Assembly (NCBI GenBank): GCA_024234595.1
Contig: JACKNZ010000014.1
Span: forward strand, 45,499-109,498
Length of the DNA: 64,000 bases
Origin: Moraxellaceae bacterium
GTDB lineage: Bacteria; Pseudomonadota; Gammaproteobacteria; Pseudomonadales; Moraxellaceae
Reading direction: 5' to 3'
A program made the position numbers and the translations under genes. The notes below the pieces were generated by a model. The model searched no databases, was not told where the DNA came from, and saw only the letters and a list, made by a program, of their open reading frames with translations. Below are positions 52,476 to 61,946 of this stretch, in pieces (the stretch's first letter is position 1; every line of letters begins with the position of its first letter).

Positions 52476-53401
52476 TGGCTAATAAGACTTGTATTTTGGG
52501 AGTGGCGTTATCGAGTGTGCTTATAACTGCCTATGCTGAAGAAAGAGTGTATCCTGTTATGGATGCACAAGGGCGCGTACAACTTCTTAAAAGCCAAGTA
52601 GAGCCAGCAGCTAAAGACACTCAAAAAGAGAGTGTCACTCATCAAGAGTTAGCTACCCCAGCAGATAACAAATCAGTGCCGCAAACACCAGCAGCAAGCC
52701 CAGTGCCAACGCAAGCGAATGAGGCATTTAGGCAGTTAGAAAATGAAACCTATGTTGACTCTGATTACTTAGAAAAGAAAAACTTTAATTTGCAGGATAA
52801 AAAACGTTTTTATTATGTGCCTAATGGTACTGGTAGTCAGCAGGTCATTGAAAGTAATGGTGATAATATTGCGGCAGTGCCAACGTCAAAAGTATTTGCA
52901 AGCAAGCGACGCACTGCATTTTATGCAGATGATTATCAGGTGTTGAGTAAAGAGTGGCTATTGCAATATGCCCCCAGCACACAACAGTTATGTCAGCAAG
53001 CTAAAAAGCTAAAAAAAGCATCTAAGCCATTTAAAGATAGCAATGCGCTTTGGCTGACTGCCGATAGTCATTCACCGCGTTTTGATAGGGTGTTAGCTTT
53101 TTCGGAGGTTATCGCAAAAGAGCAACATTTACGCATTAGCTCCTTTGCCTCTACTAACAAAAGTCCTAAGTTTTATGTACCTATGGTGACTTTTTTGGAT
53201 GCTCAAGGTTGTGTATTGTCGGGGGCGTGGCAGTATTGGAGTCAAGCCTTTCCTGCCAATGAGCATCATTTTAGTAGTGTAGAAGGTTTGTTGCGCGTGC
53301 CAAGTGCAACCCAATATTTGGCATTTTTAGCCCCTGTTGCTGAGCTTAACAATGCCTTGCCGCAGCAAATGACAGGCTCCTTACTGATAGAAAACGAATA
53401 A
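52475..53401 (+). CDS. filE: FilE-like periplasmic protein
   Basis: A 308-residue exported protein. Signal peptide (residues 1-21) is followed by RVYPVMDAQGRVQLLKS, resembling a DUF4124-like N-terminal patch, then a Pro/Glu/Gln-rich linker (about 35-85) and a globular C-terminal region. It overlaps the FadL-like gene by one base and precedes the large lipoprotein, as filE precedes filF in Acinetobacter. Role unknown; the pilus link in the name comes from old annotation. Confidence 0.6.
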   Translation: MANKTCILGVALSSVLITAYAEERVYPVMDAQGRVQLLKSQVEPAAKDTQKESVTHQELATPADNKSVPQTPAASPVPTQANEAFRQLENETYVDSDYLEKKNFNLQDKKRFYYVPNGTGSQQVIESNGDNIAAVPTSKVFASKRRTAFYADDYQVLSKEWLLQYAPSTQQLCQQAKKLKKASKPFKDSNALWLTADSHSPRFDRVLAFSEVIAKEQHLRISSFASTNKSPKFYVPMVTFLDAQGCVLSGAWQYWSQAFPANEHHFSSVEGLLRVPSATQYLAFLAPVAELNNALPQQMTGSLLIENE

Positions 53402-53452
53402 ATTCCTTAATCAATAAAAAACTTAGGGTACGCTGTTTAGAGGAAAGAATTG

Positions 53453-55333
53453 ATGAAACTCACTTATCGCTTATTAGCCTTGCCTGCGCTTATAGCGTTG
53501 TTGTCTGCCTGTGGCGAAGGCTCCAATACCCTAACAGATCCTAAAATTTCTGAGGCAGAAACAACCACCACTTGCCAAGATAAAGATTTTTGTATTAGTG
53601 GTCAGTTTGTGGATGAGCCAGTCGTGGGTTTAAATTACATATGTAATTTAGTAGAGGGAATTACCGATGATGATGGCGTTTTTACTTGCCCTAATAACTC
53701 AGTAGCCACTTTCTTTTTAAAGTCGGCAACGGGCAACCGAAAAATTATTATCGGAAAGTATCGGGTGCGAACTTTAGGTAGTGATGCAAATAGTAATTTG
53801 GTTAAGATAAATTTAATTGTCACTCCCGAAGATTTATTGACTTCTACCGATAGTAACTCATCTATGCCTGTACAGTTGTCTAATGTGTTGCGCTTGTTAC
53901 AAGCATTAGATAGTGATGGTACAACGAACAATAATACTATTAACCGTATCGTTATTGATCCTAAAGATAAAAAGGCCATTGATAAATTAAGTGCAGATGT
54001 GCAGGTGTCGGATTTTGCTAAAACCGCTGGGCAATTTGATGACTTATTAAAACCCATGTTTGATGAATTGGCTGGTAAATCTATCAGTACAATTACCGAA
54101 AGTCAGGCATTGGCTCGTTATCATGCTTCTTTACCAACCATTCATGGTGGAGTTTATGAGGTTGTTCCTAATGTTGCCAGTGTCATTAACAGTGACTCTT
54201 CTCAAACATTTAATGGTATGTTCGGTCGTTTTAATAGCTCTGATTTGCACTCCATGGCGGCGATGTTCTTTTTGATTGACCGTGAAGGTAAGGCGATTGG
54301 CAACGCTTTAGAGTGGCAAAATACCTTTACCACCGAACAATTAAATAATGATTTAGTTCAAAGACGATTATTGTTTGGAGTAGCTCCGACTTATTTAGAT
54401 TTTAATTCTACGGAAACGATGTTTGAGAATAACGGTAAAGTTAAGTCTAATTTTATTTTAGACTCAGCTACAGGAAAAATTAAACTAACGCAAGGTACTT
54501 TACAAAAAGGGACGATTGCAGGAAGTGATAAGTTTTATCGTAATGCTTATGGTTTAACCGAAACTGATAGTATAGATAGCACTAAATTAGGTGTGTGGCA
54601 GCGTTTGGGCACTGATAATCTTGTCCAACTTACGGGTGCCTATAATATGCAGCGTAACCGCGACATTAATATGTACTTAGATGCTTCTATATGGAAAACA
54701 ATAGATAACGTCACTGTCGGAGAGAAACCTGTTTTTCCGCTGCACTTAAAATTAACTTTGCGTGATGGTGATAGAACGGCTGCTTGTGGTGGTTCAACAG
54801 GTAATGGCTGTTTGTTAGGTGAAATGGGGATAAGCATTTTAGGAAACGGCAATATTATTACCGATAGAGACAATAATTGTAGTGCGGTTGATGCGCTAAC
54901 TCTTCAAGATTCAAGCACAGCTATGCAAGAGCACCGTTTAGGATTAGTTGCGACGGTATTACGTGACAATACTCAAAAAGCAGTGCCCTTGATTGCGCCA
55001 TTGATGATGGTGGGAAGTTGGGCAAGACAATTACCAAATACAGATACTTGGAGCAAGTTTTACGGTATTTATATGGGGGCTTCATCTGGTTTTCCTGGTG
55101 GGACAAAGGTACAAATTGATATTTCTAGGGTGCTTGATAAAATTGTCAAAATGCAGCATCAGCCCGATGAACAGGAATCATTTGGTGTGACGCCAGTATG
55201 GACAAATTATGTCAAGTCTATGCAATCATATAGCATGAGTGCTACTGACAAAACAGCCATTAAGCCTGCATTGAGCGGTTTAGTTTCAAATGTGCAAGTT
55301 CAATCTTGTTATAATCCTCAACCCAAGCAATAA
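53453..55333 (+). CDS. filF: FilF-like large lipoprotein
   Basis: A 626-residue lipoprotein. Signal peptide with lipobox LSAC (Cys20), then a Thr/Asp-rich linker and a cysteine-containing N-terminal domain (CISGQFVDEPVVGLNYIC, ... FTCPNNS) that resembles the carbohydrate- or adhesin-like domain of several surface lipoproteins. The ATG at 53453 follows an AGGAAAG ribosome site. It closes the Fil-like cluster and is followed by a terminator. Name by order and length; function is not established. Confidence 0.65.
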   Translation: MKLTYRLLALPALIALLSACGEGSNTLTDPKISEAETTTTCQDKDFCISGQFVDEPVVGLNYICNLVEGITDDDGVFTCPNNSVATFFLKSATGNRKIIIGKYRVRTLGSDANSNLVKINLIVTPEDLLTSTDSNSSMPVQLSNVLRLLQALDSDGTTNNNTINRIVIDPKDKKAIDKLSADVQVSDFAKTAGQFDDLLKPMFDELAGKSISTITESQALARYHASLPTIHGGVYEVVPNVASVINSDSSQTFNGMFGRFNSSDLHSMAAMFFLIDREGKAIGNALEWQNTFTTEQLNNDLVQRRLLFGVAPTYLDFNSTETMFENNGKVKSNFILDSATGKIKLTQGTLQKGTIAGSDKFYRNAYGLTETDSIDSTKLGVWQRLGTDNLVQLTGAYNMQRNRDINMYLDASIWKTIDNVTVGEKPVFPLHLKLTLRDGDRTAACGGSTGNGCLLGEMGISILGNGNIITDRDNNCSAVDALTLQDSSTAMQEHRLGLVATVLRDNTQKAVPLIAPLMMVGSWARQLPNTDTWSKFYGIYMGASSGFPGGTKVQIDISRVLDKIVKMQHQPDEQESFGVTPVWTNYVKSMQSYSMSATDKTAIKPALSGLVSNVQVQSCYNPQPKQ

Positions 55334-55348
55334 GTCTTGAGTCGCATT

Positions 55349-55374
55349 AAAGGCCGCAATTCGCGGCCTTTTTT
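55349..55374 (+). terminator. Terminator of the Fil-like cluster
   Basis: AAAGGCCGC-AATT-GCGGCCTTTTTT: perfect stem, four-base loop and T run. Confidence 0.85.
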
Positions 55375-55385
55375 GTCTGCCAATC

Positions 55386-55407
55386 AGCGATAACGGTGTA
55401 AGTCCTA
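55386..55407 (+). repeat. Solo right end of the GACTTACGC element
   Basis: AGCGATAACGGTGTAAGTCCTA corresponds to the AGCGATAACCGCGTAAGTC end of the ~100-bp element. The other end is absent, so this is a remnant just upstream of dnaE. A weaker match (GTGATAACAGCGGAAGTCCTATA) lies at 40266. Confidence 0.5.
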
Positions 55408-55459
55408 AAAGTGTTATTATTCTCCCTCAAAAAAGACTGATTAAATTGAGACCCCCTTT

Positions 55460-58400
55460 ATGAGCTTTGTCCATTTGCGCTTACACAGTGAATTTTCCTT
55501 GGTAGATTCTATCGTACGCATTGGTGATGCCGTCAAAGCGTGTCAAAAAGCCAATATGCCTGCTTTGGCGTTGACGGATTTAAGTAATTTTTATGGTTTG
55601 GTAAAGTTTTATAAAGCTGCACAAGCTAAGGGGGTCAAGCCGATTTTTGGTGCAGATTTATGGGTGGCCGAAGACAATGGCAATCATTATCTTGTCACTG
55701 TCTTGGCGATGAACGAAAAAGGCTATTTTAATTTAACTGAAGTCATCTCCCAAAGTTTTATTCAGGGACAACAATTAGGCAAAGCGATTGTTCAACGTCA
55801 ATGGTTGGAGCAAAATCACGCTGGCCTAATCGTTTTATTGGGCAAACAAAGTTATGTCGGTTCATTGTTGTTAGGTGCAGATGCCAGTTCGGCTATTCCT
55901 ATGTTGCAGCAGTGGCAAAGCATTTTTAATGACCGACTGTATTTAGAATTACAACGTACAGGTCGTACAGGTGACGAAGCCTTTGTCCATGCGGCGGTTG
56001 ATTTGGCGACAAAAACCGATTGCCCTGTGGTGGCAACCAATGATGTGCGTTTTTTAACGCCTGATGACTTTGAGGCACATGAAGTACGGGTGTGTATTGC
56101 CCAAGGTTATGTCTTGGGTGATCCCAAACGTCCACGCGATTACAGTGCCGAGCAGTATCTAAAAACGCCTGAACAAATGATTGACTTGTTTAGTGATATT
56201 CCTGAGGCGATTGAGAATACGCTAGAAATTGCCAAACGTTGTTCGGTGGGTTTACGTTTAGGTAAAAGCTTTTTGCCCAATTATCCCATTCCCGAAGGTA
56301 TGACCATGGATGAATTTTTCATCCAAATTTCGCGCGAAGGTTTAGAGGAGCGTTTACTCAGCTTATTAGATAAAACGCAACCAAACTACGAACAGCAATA
56401 TAAAATTTATCATGATCGTTTAGACTTTGAGTTAAAAATTATCAATCAAATGGGTTTCCCCGGTTACTTTTTGATTGTGATGGACTTTATTGCATGGGCA
56501 AAAAATAACGGTGTCCCTGTTGGGCCGGGTCGTGGTTCGGGGGCTGGTTCTTTGGTGGCCTATTCGCTCAAAATTACCGACTTAGATCCCTTAAAATATG
56601 ATTTGCTCTTTGAACGTTTTTTGAATCCAGAACGGGTATCGATGCCTGACTTTGATATCGACTTTTGTATGGATGGTCGAGACCGTGTGATTGACTATGT
56701 GGCCAATAATTATGGTCGTGAAGCAGTGTCGCAAATTATCACTTTTGGTACGATGGCCGCCAAAGCGGTAGTGCGAGATGTTGCGAGAGTACAAAGTAAA
56801 TCGTATGGTTTGGCCGATCGAATTTCTAAATTAATTCCTAAAACACCGGGTATTTCACTCGAAGAAGCGCGTAAAGAAGAAGCCTTACTTAATGATTTAT
56901 TAAGTAATGCGGCTGAGCGTGATTATGAGGATGCCAACGAAATTTGGGAAATGGCATTAAAATTAGAAGGCATTACCCGAGGTGTGGGTAAACATGCAGG
57001 TGGGGTGTTAATTGCACCGGGTAAGTTGACCGATTTTACTGCCGTGTATTGTGATGAAGAAGGCAAATGGGTTAGTCAACTCGATAAAGATGACGTTGAA
57101 GCAGTAGGTTTAGTTAAGTTTGACTTTTTGGGTTTGCGTACCTTAACCATTATTGATTGGGCATTGGTCAATATCAATGCTAAACGCCAAGCATTGGGGC
57201 AACCACCTTTAGATATTAACGATATTCCGCTAAACGATGCACCAACCTATCAACTGTTACAAGACGGCAAAACCACGGCAGTTTTTCAGTTGGAATCGCG
57301 CGGCATGAAAGAGCTGTTAAAAAAGCTTAAACCGTCTTGTTTTGAAGATATTATCGCCTTGGTGGCTTTGTATCGACCCGGCCCCTTGGAATCGGGCATG
57401 GTTGATGACTTCTGTAACCGTAAACATGGCCGCGCGAAGGTAGCGTATCCTGACGAAACCTATCAACATGATTGTTTAGAGCCTATCTTAAAACCAACCT
57501 ATGGCGTTATTGTTTATCAAGAACAGGTCATGCAAATTGCTCAGGAAATGGCAGGCTATTCGCTCGGTGGCGCGGATATGTTGCGTCGAGCGATGGGTAA
57601 AAAGAAACCCGAAGAAATGGCCAAAGAGCGCGTTAAATTTATGGCAGGGGCAACAGGCAAAGGCATTGATGCCGACCTTGCCGGTCATATCTTTGATTTG
57701 ATGGAAAAATTTGCGGGTTATGGTTTTAACAAATCGCACTCGGCAGCTTATGCTTTAGTGTCTTATCAAACGGCATGGTTAAAACAACATTATCCTGCCG
57801 AATTTATGGCAGCGGTACTTTCTGCCGAGATGCACAACACCGATAATGTGGTGGTATTTATTGAAGAATGTCGCACCATGGGGCTGCCGATTGTCTCACC
57901 CGATGTCAATCATTCTAATTATAAATTTGTGCCACTTAACGAAACCATTGTGTATGGTTTAGGGGCAATTAAAGGTGTGGGTGAAGGGCCAATTGAGTCG
58001 ATTATTGCCGCTCGTAAAGAGGGCGACTTTAAGGACTTATTTGATTTTTGCCGACGTATTGATTTGCGTAAAGCCAATAAGCGTACCCTTGAAGCGTTGA
58101 TTAAAGCAGGCGCAATGGACAACATGAGTGGTGTCCATCGTGCCTCAATTATGGCCACCTTGAGCGAAGCAGTTAAAGCGGCGGAACAGCAAAATCGTAA
58201 TCAAAATGCAGGCATGATGGACCTGTTTGGCGAAGTGGTTGAAGCAACACCCAATAATCAATATCTCTCGGCTTTAGTGTGGACAGATGACGAACGTTTA
58301 CAAGGTGAAAAAGACACCCTTGGCTTATATTTAACAGGTCATCCCATCGACCAATATTATGATGAGTTAAAACGTCATGTTGCCTGTAAATTGTGTGATT

Positions 58401-58936
58401 TGCAGCCAACCCGTCGTGGTCAAAGTATTACCATCACAGGTTTGATTATGGATGTCCGCATCTTTAAAGGGCCGCGTGGTACCCGCGCTATTTTATTGTT
58501 AGATGACCGTACGGGACGAGTTGAAGCCAGTGTTTTTGGTGAATTATACGAACAAGTTAAACAGTTGTTAGTCGTTGATAATGTCATTATTTTAGATGCC
58601 GAAGTTAGCCCTGATGAATTTAAAGGCGGTTTACGCGTCACAGGCAAAAAAGTGTATTCTTTGTTAGACGCTCGTTTAAACAGTATTCGTCGGCTTGAAT
58701 TAGCATTAGCGATAAATAATTTATCTAATGCTGCTGTGCAAGAGTTAAAACAGTTATTATCACGCTTTTTACCTCAGGGTGAACAAAAAGGCATTAGCTT
58801 GAGTTTTCGTTGTCAACATAATAGTGCCACCGCTGTGTTACAGTGTGGCTCAAATTGGCGTATCTATCCGCATGATGACTTGTTAAAACGCTTAAAACAA
58901 GTTTATGGTGCTCAGGCAGTGCATTTGGTGTATTAG
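55460..58936 (+). CDS. dnaE: DNA polymerase III subunit alpha
   Basis: An 1158-residue replicative polymerase subunit. N-terminal PHP domain with LRLHSEFSLVDS; catalytic aspartates in MPDFDIDFCMDGRDRV near residue 400; GVGPGRGSGAGSLVAYSLKI near 355; GFNKSHSAAYALVSYQTAWL; OB-fold domain with TITGLIMDVRIFKGPRG in the C-terminus. It polymerises DNA in the holoenzyme. Length is the same as E. coli DnaE. Followed 13 bases later by accA, a conserved order in gammaproteobacteria. Confidence 0.97.
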   Translation: MSFVHLRLHSEFSLVDSIVRIGDAVKACQKANMPALALTDLSNFYGLVKFYKAAQAKGVKPIFGADLWVAEDNGNHYLVTVLAMNEKGYFNLTEVISQSFIQGQQLGKAIVQRQWLEQNHAGLIVLLGKQSYVGSLLLGADASSAIPMLQQWQSIFNDRLYLELQRTGRTGDEAFVHAAVDLATKTDCPVVATNDVRFLTPDDFEAHEVRVCIAQGYVLGDPKRPRDYSAEQYLKTPEQMIDLFSDIPEAIENTLEIAKRCSVGLRLGKSFLPNYPIPEGMTMDEFFIQISREGLEERLLSLLDKTQPNYEQQYKIYHDRLDFELKIINQMGFPGYFLIVMDFIAWAKNNGVPVGPGRGSGAGSLVAYSLKITDLDPLKYDLLFERFLNPERVSMPDFDIDFCMDGRDRVIDYVANNYGREAVSQIITFGTMAAKAVVRDVARVQSKSYGLADRISKLIPKTPGISLEEARKEEALLNDLLSNAAERDYEDANEIWEMALKLEGITRGVGKHAGGVLIAPGKLTDFTAVYCDEEGKWVSQLDKDDVEAVGLVKFDFLGLRTLTIIDWALVNINAKRQALGQPPLDINDIPLNDAPTYQLLQDGKTTAVFQLESRGMKELLKKLKPSCFEDIIALVALYRPGPLESGMVDDFCNRKHGRAKVAYPDETYQHDCLEPILKPTYGVIVYQEQVMQIAQEMAGYSLGGADMLRRAMGKKKPEEMAKERVKFMAGATGKGIDADLAGHIFDLMEKFAGYGFNKSHSAAYALVSYQTAWLKQHYPAEFMAAVLSAEMHNTDNVVVFIEECRTMGLPIVSPDVNHSNYKFVPLNETIVYGLGAIKGVGEGPIESIIAARKEGDFKDLFDFCRRIDLRKANKRTLEALIKAGAMDNMSGVHRASIMATLSEAVKAAEQQNRNQNAGMMDLFGEVVEATPNNQYLSALVWTDDERLQGEKDTLGLYLTGHPIDQYYDELKRHVACKLCDLQPTRRGQSITITGLIMDVRIFKGPRGTRAILLLDDRTGRVEASVFGELYEQVKQLLVVDNVIILDAEVSPDEFKGGLRVTGKKVYSLLDARLNSIRRLELALAINNLSNAAVQELKQLLSRFLPQGEQKGISLSFRCQHNSATAVLQCGSNWRIYPHDDLLKRLKQVYGAQAVHLVY

Positions 58937-58949
58937 TTGGAAGATTGAC

Positions 58950-59903
58950 ATGAACCCAAACTATTTGGATTTTGAACAACCGATTGCCGAATTAGAAGGG
59001 CAAATTCAAGGCTTACAAGCTTTAGCTAATGGTAACAGCAGTTTGCAATTAGGCGATGAAATTAAGCGTCTTGAGCAACGCAGTTTGGCAATTACCGACC
59101 AAATTTTTTCGAGTTTAAATGCTGCGCAAATTACCCAGTTGGCACGTCATCCTAAACGTCCTTATACTTTGGATTATATTAGTCATATTTTTACCGATTT
59201 TGATGAGCTGCATGGCGATAGAGTCTTTAAAGATGATGCCGCGATTGTCGGTGGTTTAGCGCGTTTTCAGGGTGAGCCTGTGATGGTGATTGGCCATCAA
59301 AAAGGACGTGATGTGCGTGAGCGTAGCAAACGTAATTTTGGTATGCCTAACCCCGAAGGCTATCGTAAAGCACTGCGTTTAATGGAAATGGCGGAGCGTT
59401 TTAAACTCCCTATTTTTACGTTTATTGATACACCAGGGGCTTACCCAGGTATTCAAGCCGAAGAACGTGGCCAAAGTGAAGCGATTGCCCATAATCTAGC
59501 AGTTATGTCGCGCCTAAAAGTACCGATTATTTGTACGGTGATTGGTGAAGGTGGTTCGGGTGGTGCATTGGCGATTGGTGTCGGTGATGCTTTAGTGATG
59601 TTGCAATATAGCGTTTATTCGGTGATTTCGCCCGAAGGTTGCGCTGCTATTTTGTGGAAAACTCCCGAAAAAGCCGCTGCTGCTGCCGAGGCAATGGGCT
59701 TAACGGCTAAGCGTTTACAAGAGCTAGGTTTTGTTGATGAGTTAATTGCTGAACCCTTGGGTGGCGCGCATCGTGACCCAGTGTTAATGGCCGACACCTT
59801 GCGTAAAACTTTGGCTAAACAATTAACCCGTTTACGCGGCATTGAGCCTAAAACGCTATGTGAGCGTCGCTTGGAACGTATTATGAGTTATGGGATTTTG
59901 TAG
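58950..59903 (+). CDS. accA: Acetyl-CoA carboxylase carboxyltransferase subunit alpha
   Basis: A 317-residue AccA. Start NPNYLDFEQPIAELEGQI, the HPKRPYTLDYI region, and FIDTPGAYPGIQAEERGQSEAI (split here) near residue 165 with GEGGSGGALAI make the identity clear. It transfers carboxyl from biotin to acetyl-CoA with AccD, starting fatty acid synthesis. I chose the ATG at 58950 with GGAAGATT upstream; 58905 would overlap dnaE. Confidence 0.96.
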   Translation: MNPNYLDFEQPIAELEGQIQGLQALANGNSSLQLGDEIKRLEQRSLAITDQIFSSLNAAQITQLARHPKRPYTLDYISHIFTDFDELHGDRVFKDDAAIVGGLARFQGEPVMVIGHQKGRDVRERSKRNFGMPNPEGYRKALRLMEMAERFKLPIFTFIDTPGAYPGIQAEERGQSEAIAHNLAVMSRLKVPIICTVIGEGGSGGALAIGVGDALVMLQYSVYSVISPEGCAAILWKTPEKAAAAAEAMGLTAKRLQELGFVDELIAEPLGGAHRDPVLMADTLRKTLAKQLTRLRGIEPKTLCERRLERIMSYGIL

Positions 59904-59917
59904 AGGAGAAAGTGGAC

Positions 59918-60178
59918 ATGCTTGCTTTATCTTTATCTCAAGCCAAGTTACATCTGTCGCAAGCCATTGCTGAAGCAGAGCGTCAACATCAACCTGTATT
60001 TATTTCTAGTCATGGCAAAGTTAAAGCCGTGTTATTGTCAATACATGATTATCAACAGACACAAAATCAAATGTGTTTTGCTGAACGCTTGCAGGTATGG
60101 CGTGATAGTTATGCTCAAGATATGCTAATAGATGACGATATATTTACCCAAACTAGAATTAGTCAGTCTCAGACATAA
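59918..60178 (+). CDS. Phd/YefM-like antitoxin, orphan
   Basis: An 86-residue protein: ALSLSQAKLHLSQAIAEAERQHQPVFISSHGKVKAVLLSIHDYQ (residues 3-46) fits the Phd/YefM DNA-binding fold. The acidic tail is a toxin-binding type. No Doc or RelE/YoeB-type partner is next to it: the next gene is tilS, starting the base after its stop. GAGGAG before the ATG at 59918 is better spaced than for the GTG at 59912. Confidence 0.65.
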   Translation: MLALSLSQAKLHLSQAIAEAERQHQPVFISSHGKVKAVLLSIHDYQQTQNQMCFAERLQVWRDSYAQDMLIDDDIFTQTRISQSQT

Positions 60179-61471
60179 ATGCTATCTACGGTCACAAGAT
60201 TTCTCACCCAACACTTAACCCCAAACATCCAACGTTTAGTCATCGCTTATAGTGGTGGCGTTGACTCTCACGTTTTGTTAGATATGGTTGTGCAATTACA
60301 ACAACTTCACCAGCGTCCAATTAAAATTATTCATGTGCATCATGGTTTAAGCCAGTATGCCAACGATTGGGTGAATCATGTTGAGCAAGTTGCTCAAGCC
60401 TATAACGTGGACTATGTCATTAAACGAGTCAGCGTTAACCAACAACAAGCCAGCCTAGAAGATGCCGCTCGCCAAGCACGTTATCAAGCCATTAACCAAG
60501 AGTTAGTAGCGGAGGATGTGTTGTTATTGGCTCATCATCAACAAGATCAAGCCGAAACCTTTTTATTACGTTTGTTGCGTGGCTCAGGGGTTAAAGGTTT
60601 AGGTGGAATGGCTGTGATAGCTTCTGTGCCATTTAATCAACTCAATATTCAAGCATGGCGGCCTTTACTCACTATCAATAAAAAACAAATTTTAGCGTAT
60701 GCCCAGCAACGTCATTTAAACTGGATTGAAGATGACTCTAATACCAATGAAAATTTAAACCGCAATTATTTACGCCATCAAATAATGCCTGTCTTGCAAC
60801 AGCGTTGGCCATCGGTCAGTCAACAGTTAGCAGATACCAGTCATCGTATGCGTGAGGCCGATGAGTTGTTACAGACCTTAGCCGCGATAGATTATCAACA
60901 AGTGCAAGATAAATGTGATTCACTAAATATTTCTCGACTTGCTGAGTTATCCGTAGCGAGACGACATAATGTATTGCGCTATTGGCTACAGCAATTAGGT
61001 TTTAACTTGCCTGACTATCAACAGTTAAGCAAAATATGGCTTGAAGTGTGTTTGGCAAAAAAAGATGCTCAGCCACTGTATTATTGGCCAAATGTCGAAG
61101 TGCGGCGTTATCGACAGCAATTATTTGCCATGCAGCCGTTACAGCTTTTTGATAACAAAACCGAGATACAATGGCATAATAAACACCAATCAATGCTGTT
61201 GCCGACTGGGGAAGTCTTGACTCCGCAACAAGCGCAACAAGGCATTAAAACCGAGTATTGGCAAACAGGGCAGATTAGTATTCGATATCGTCAAGGTGGC
61301 GAAAAAATTCGTCCTGTAGCTCGTCAATATCACCATGATGTAAAAACCTTGTTACAAACAGAAGGTGTGCCATCGTGGCAGCGGCCACGTATTCCCTTAC
61401 TGTATATCAATGGCCAGTTGGCAGCGGTATTAGGATATTGGATAGATCAGGCATTTGCAGAGGATACATAA
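60179..61471 (+). CDS. tilS: tRNA(Ile)-lysidine synthase
   Basis: A 430-residue PP-loop ATPase. The loop is IAYSGGVDSHVLLD (about residues 19-32), followed by HVHHGLSQYANDW and LAHHQQDQAETFLLRLLRG. It adds lysine to C34 of tRNA-Ile2 to make it read AUA. The C-terminal domain (about 335-430) ends in LGYWIDQAF. Directly after the antitoxin gene, so translation may be coupled. Downstream is a lipoprotein gene. Confidence 0.95.
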   Translation: MLSTVTRFLTQHLTPNIQRLVIAYSGGVDSHVLLDMVVQLQQLHQRPIKIIHVHHGLSQYANDWVNHVEQVAQAYNVDYVIKRVSVNQQQASLEDAARQARYQAINQELVAEDVLLLAHHQQDQAETFLLRLLRGSGVKGLGGMAVIASVPFNQLNIQAWRPLLTINKKQILAYAQQRHLNWIEDDSNTNENLNRNYLRHQIMPVLQQRWPSVSQQLADTSHRMREADELLQTLAAIDYQQVQDKCDSLNISRLAELSVARRHNVLRYWLQQLGFNLPDYQQLSKIWLEVCLAKKDAQPLYYWPNVEVRRYRQQLFAMQPLQLFDNKTEIQWHNKHQSMLLPTGEVLTPQQAQQGIKTEYWQTGQISIRYRQGGEKIRPVARQYHHDVKTLLQTEGVPSWQRPRIPLLYINGQLAAVLGYWIDQAFAEDT

Positions 61472-61472
61472 T

Positions 61473-61946
61473 ATGTTGAAAAATATTTGGCTATTAGGGG
61501 TATTAGGCTTAATCGCTTGTAGTACAACTCCAAGCAAACCACAAGCAAGTAATGATGCGCCTTTGACTATGCCTGAGGAAGTCGTTGTTAGTACAAAAAA
61601 AGTGCTGGGTTTGGAAGATAGAATTTGGCAACTGGTAGAACTGCCGCGTAGTGTCAATGTTGGCAAAATTCAAGATGGGGCGTTTATTAACTTTGAAGAT
61701 GCAAGCATGAATGTTAAAGGGAGCACAGGTTGTAATCGTTTGATGGGAAGTTATAAACGACACGAAAATATTTTGCGTCTTAACGACATAGCCAGCACCA
61801 AAATATTTTGCCCAAGTGGTGGCATTGTGCAAGAAGCTCTGTTTATTGATGCTCTTAATGATACTCGTGCTTGGCGTATTGATGGTACGCATTTGTATTT
61901 AATGGACGATAAAAATACTGTGCTGGCGGTTTTTGAGGTGCAGTAA
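61473..61946 (+). CDS. META-domain lipoprotein (HslJ-like)
   Basis: A 157-residue lipoprotein. Lipobox LIAC (about residue 16), linker, and a META domain (WQLVELP, FINFEDASMNVKGSTGCNRLMGSYKR, LRLNDIASTKIFCP) as in HslJ, which is linked to stress and novobiocin tolerance. The ATG at 61473 has AGAGGAT upstream. The stop overlaps the start of the dam-like gene by one base. Confidence 0.85.
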   Translation: MLKNIWLLGVLGLIACSTTPSKPQASNDAPLTMPEEVVVSTKKVLGLEDRIWQLVELPRSVNVGKIQDGAFINFEDASMNVKGSTGCNRLMGSYKRHENILRLNDIASTKIFCPSGGIVQEALFIDALNDTRAWRIDGTHLYLMDDKNTVLAVFEVQ

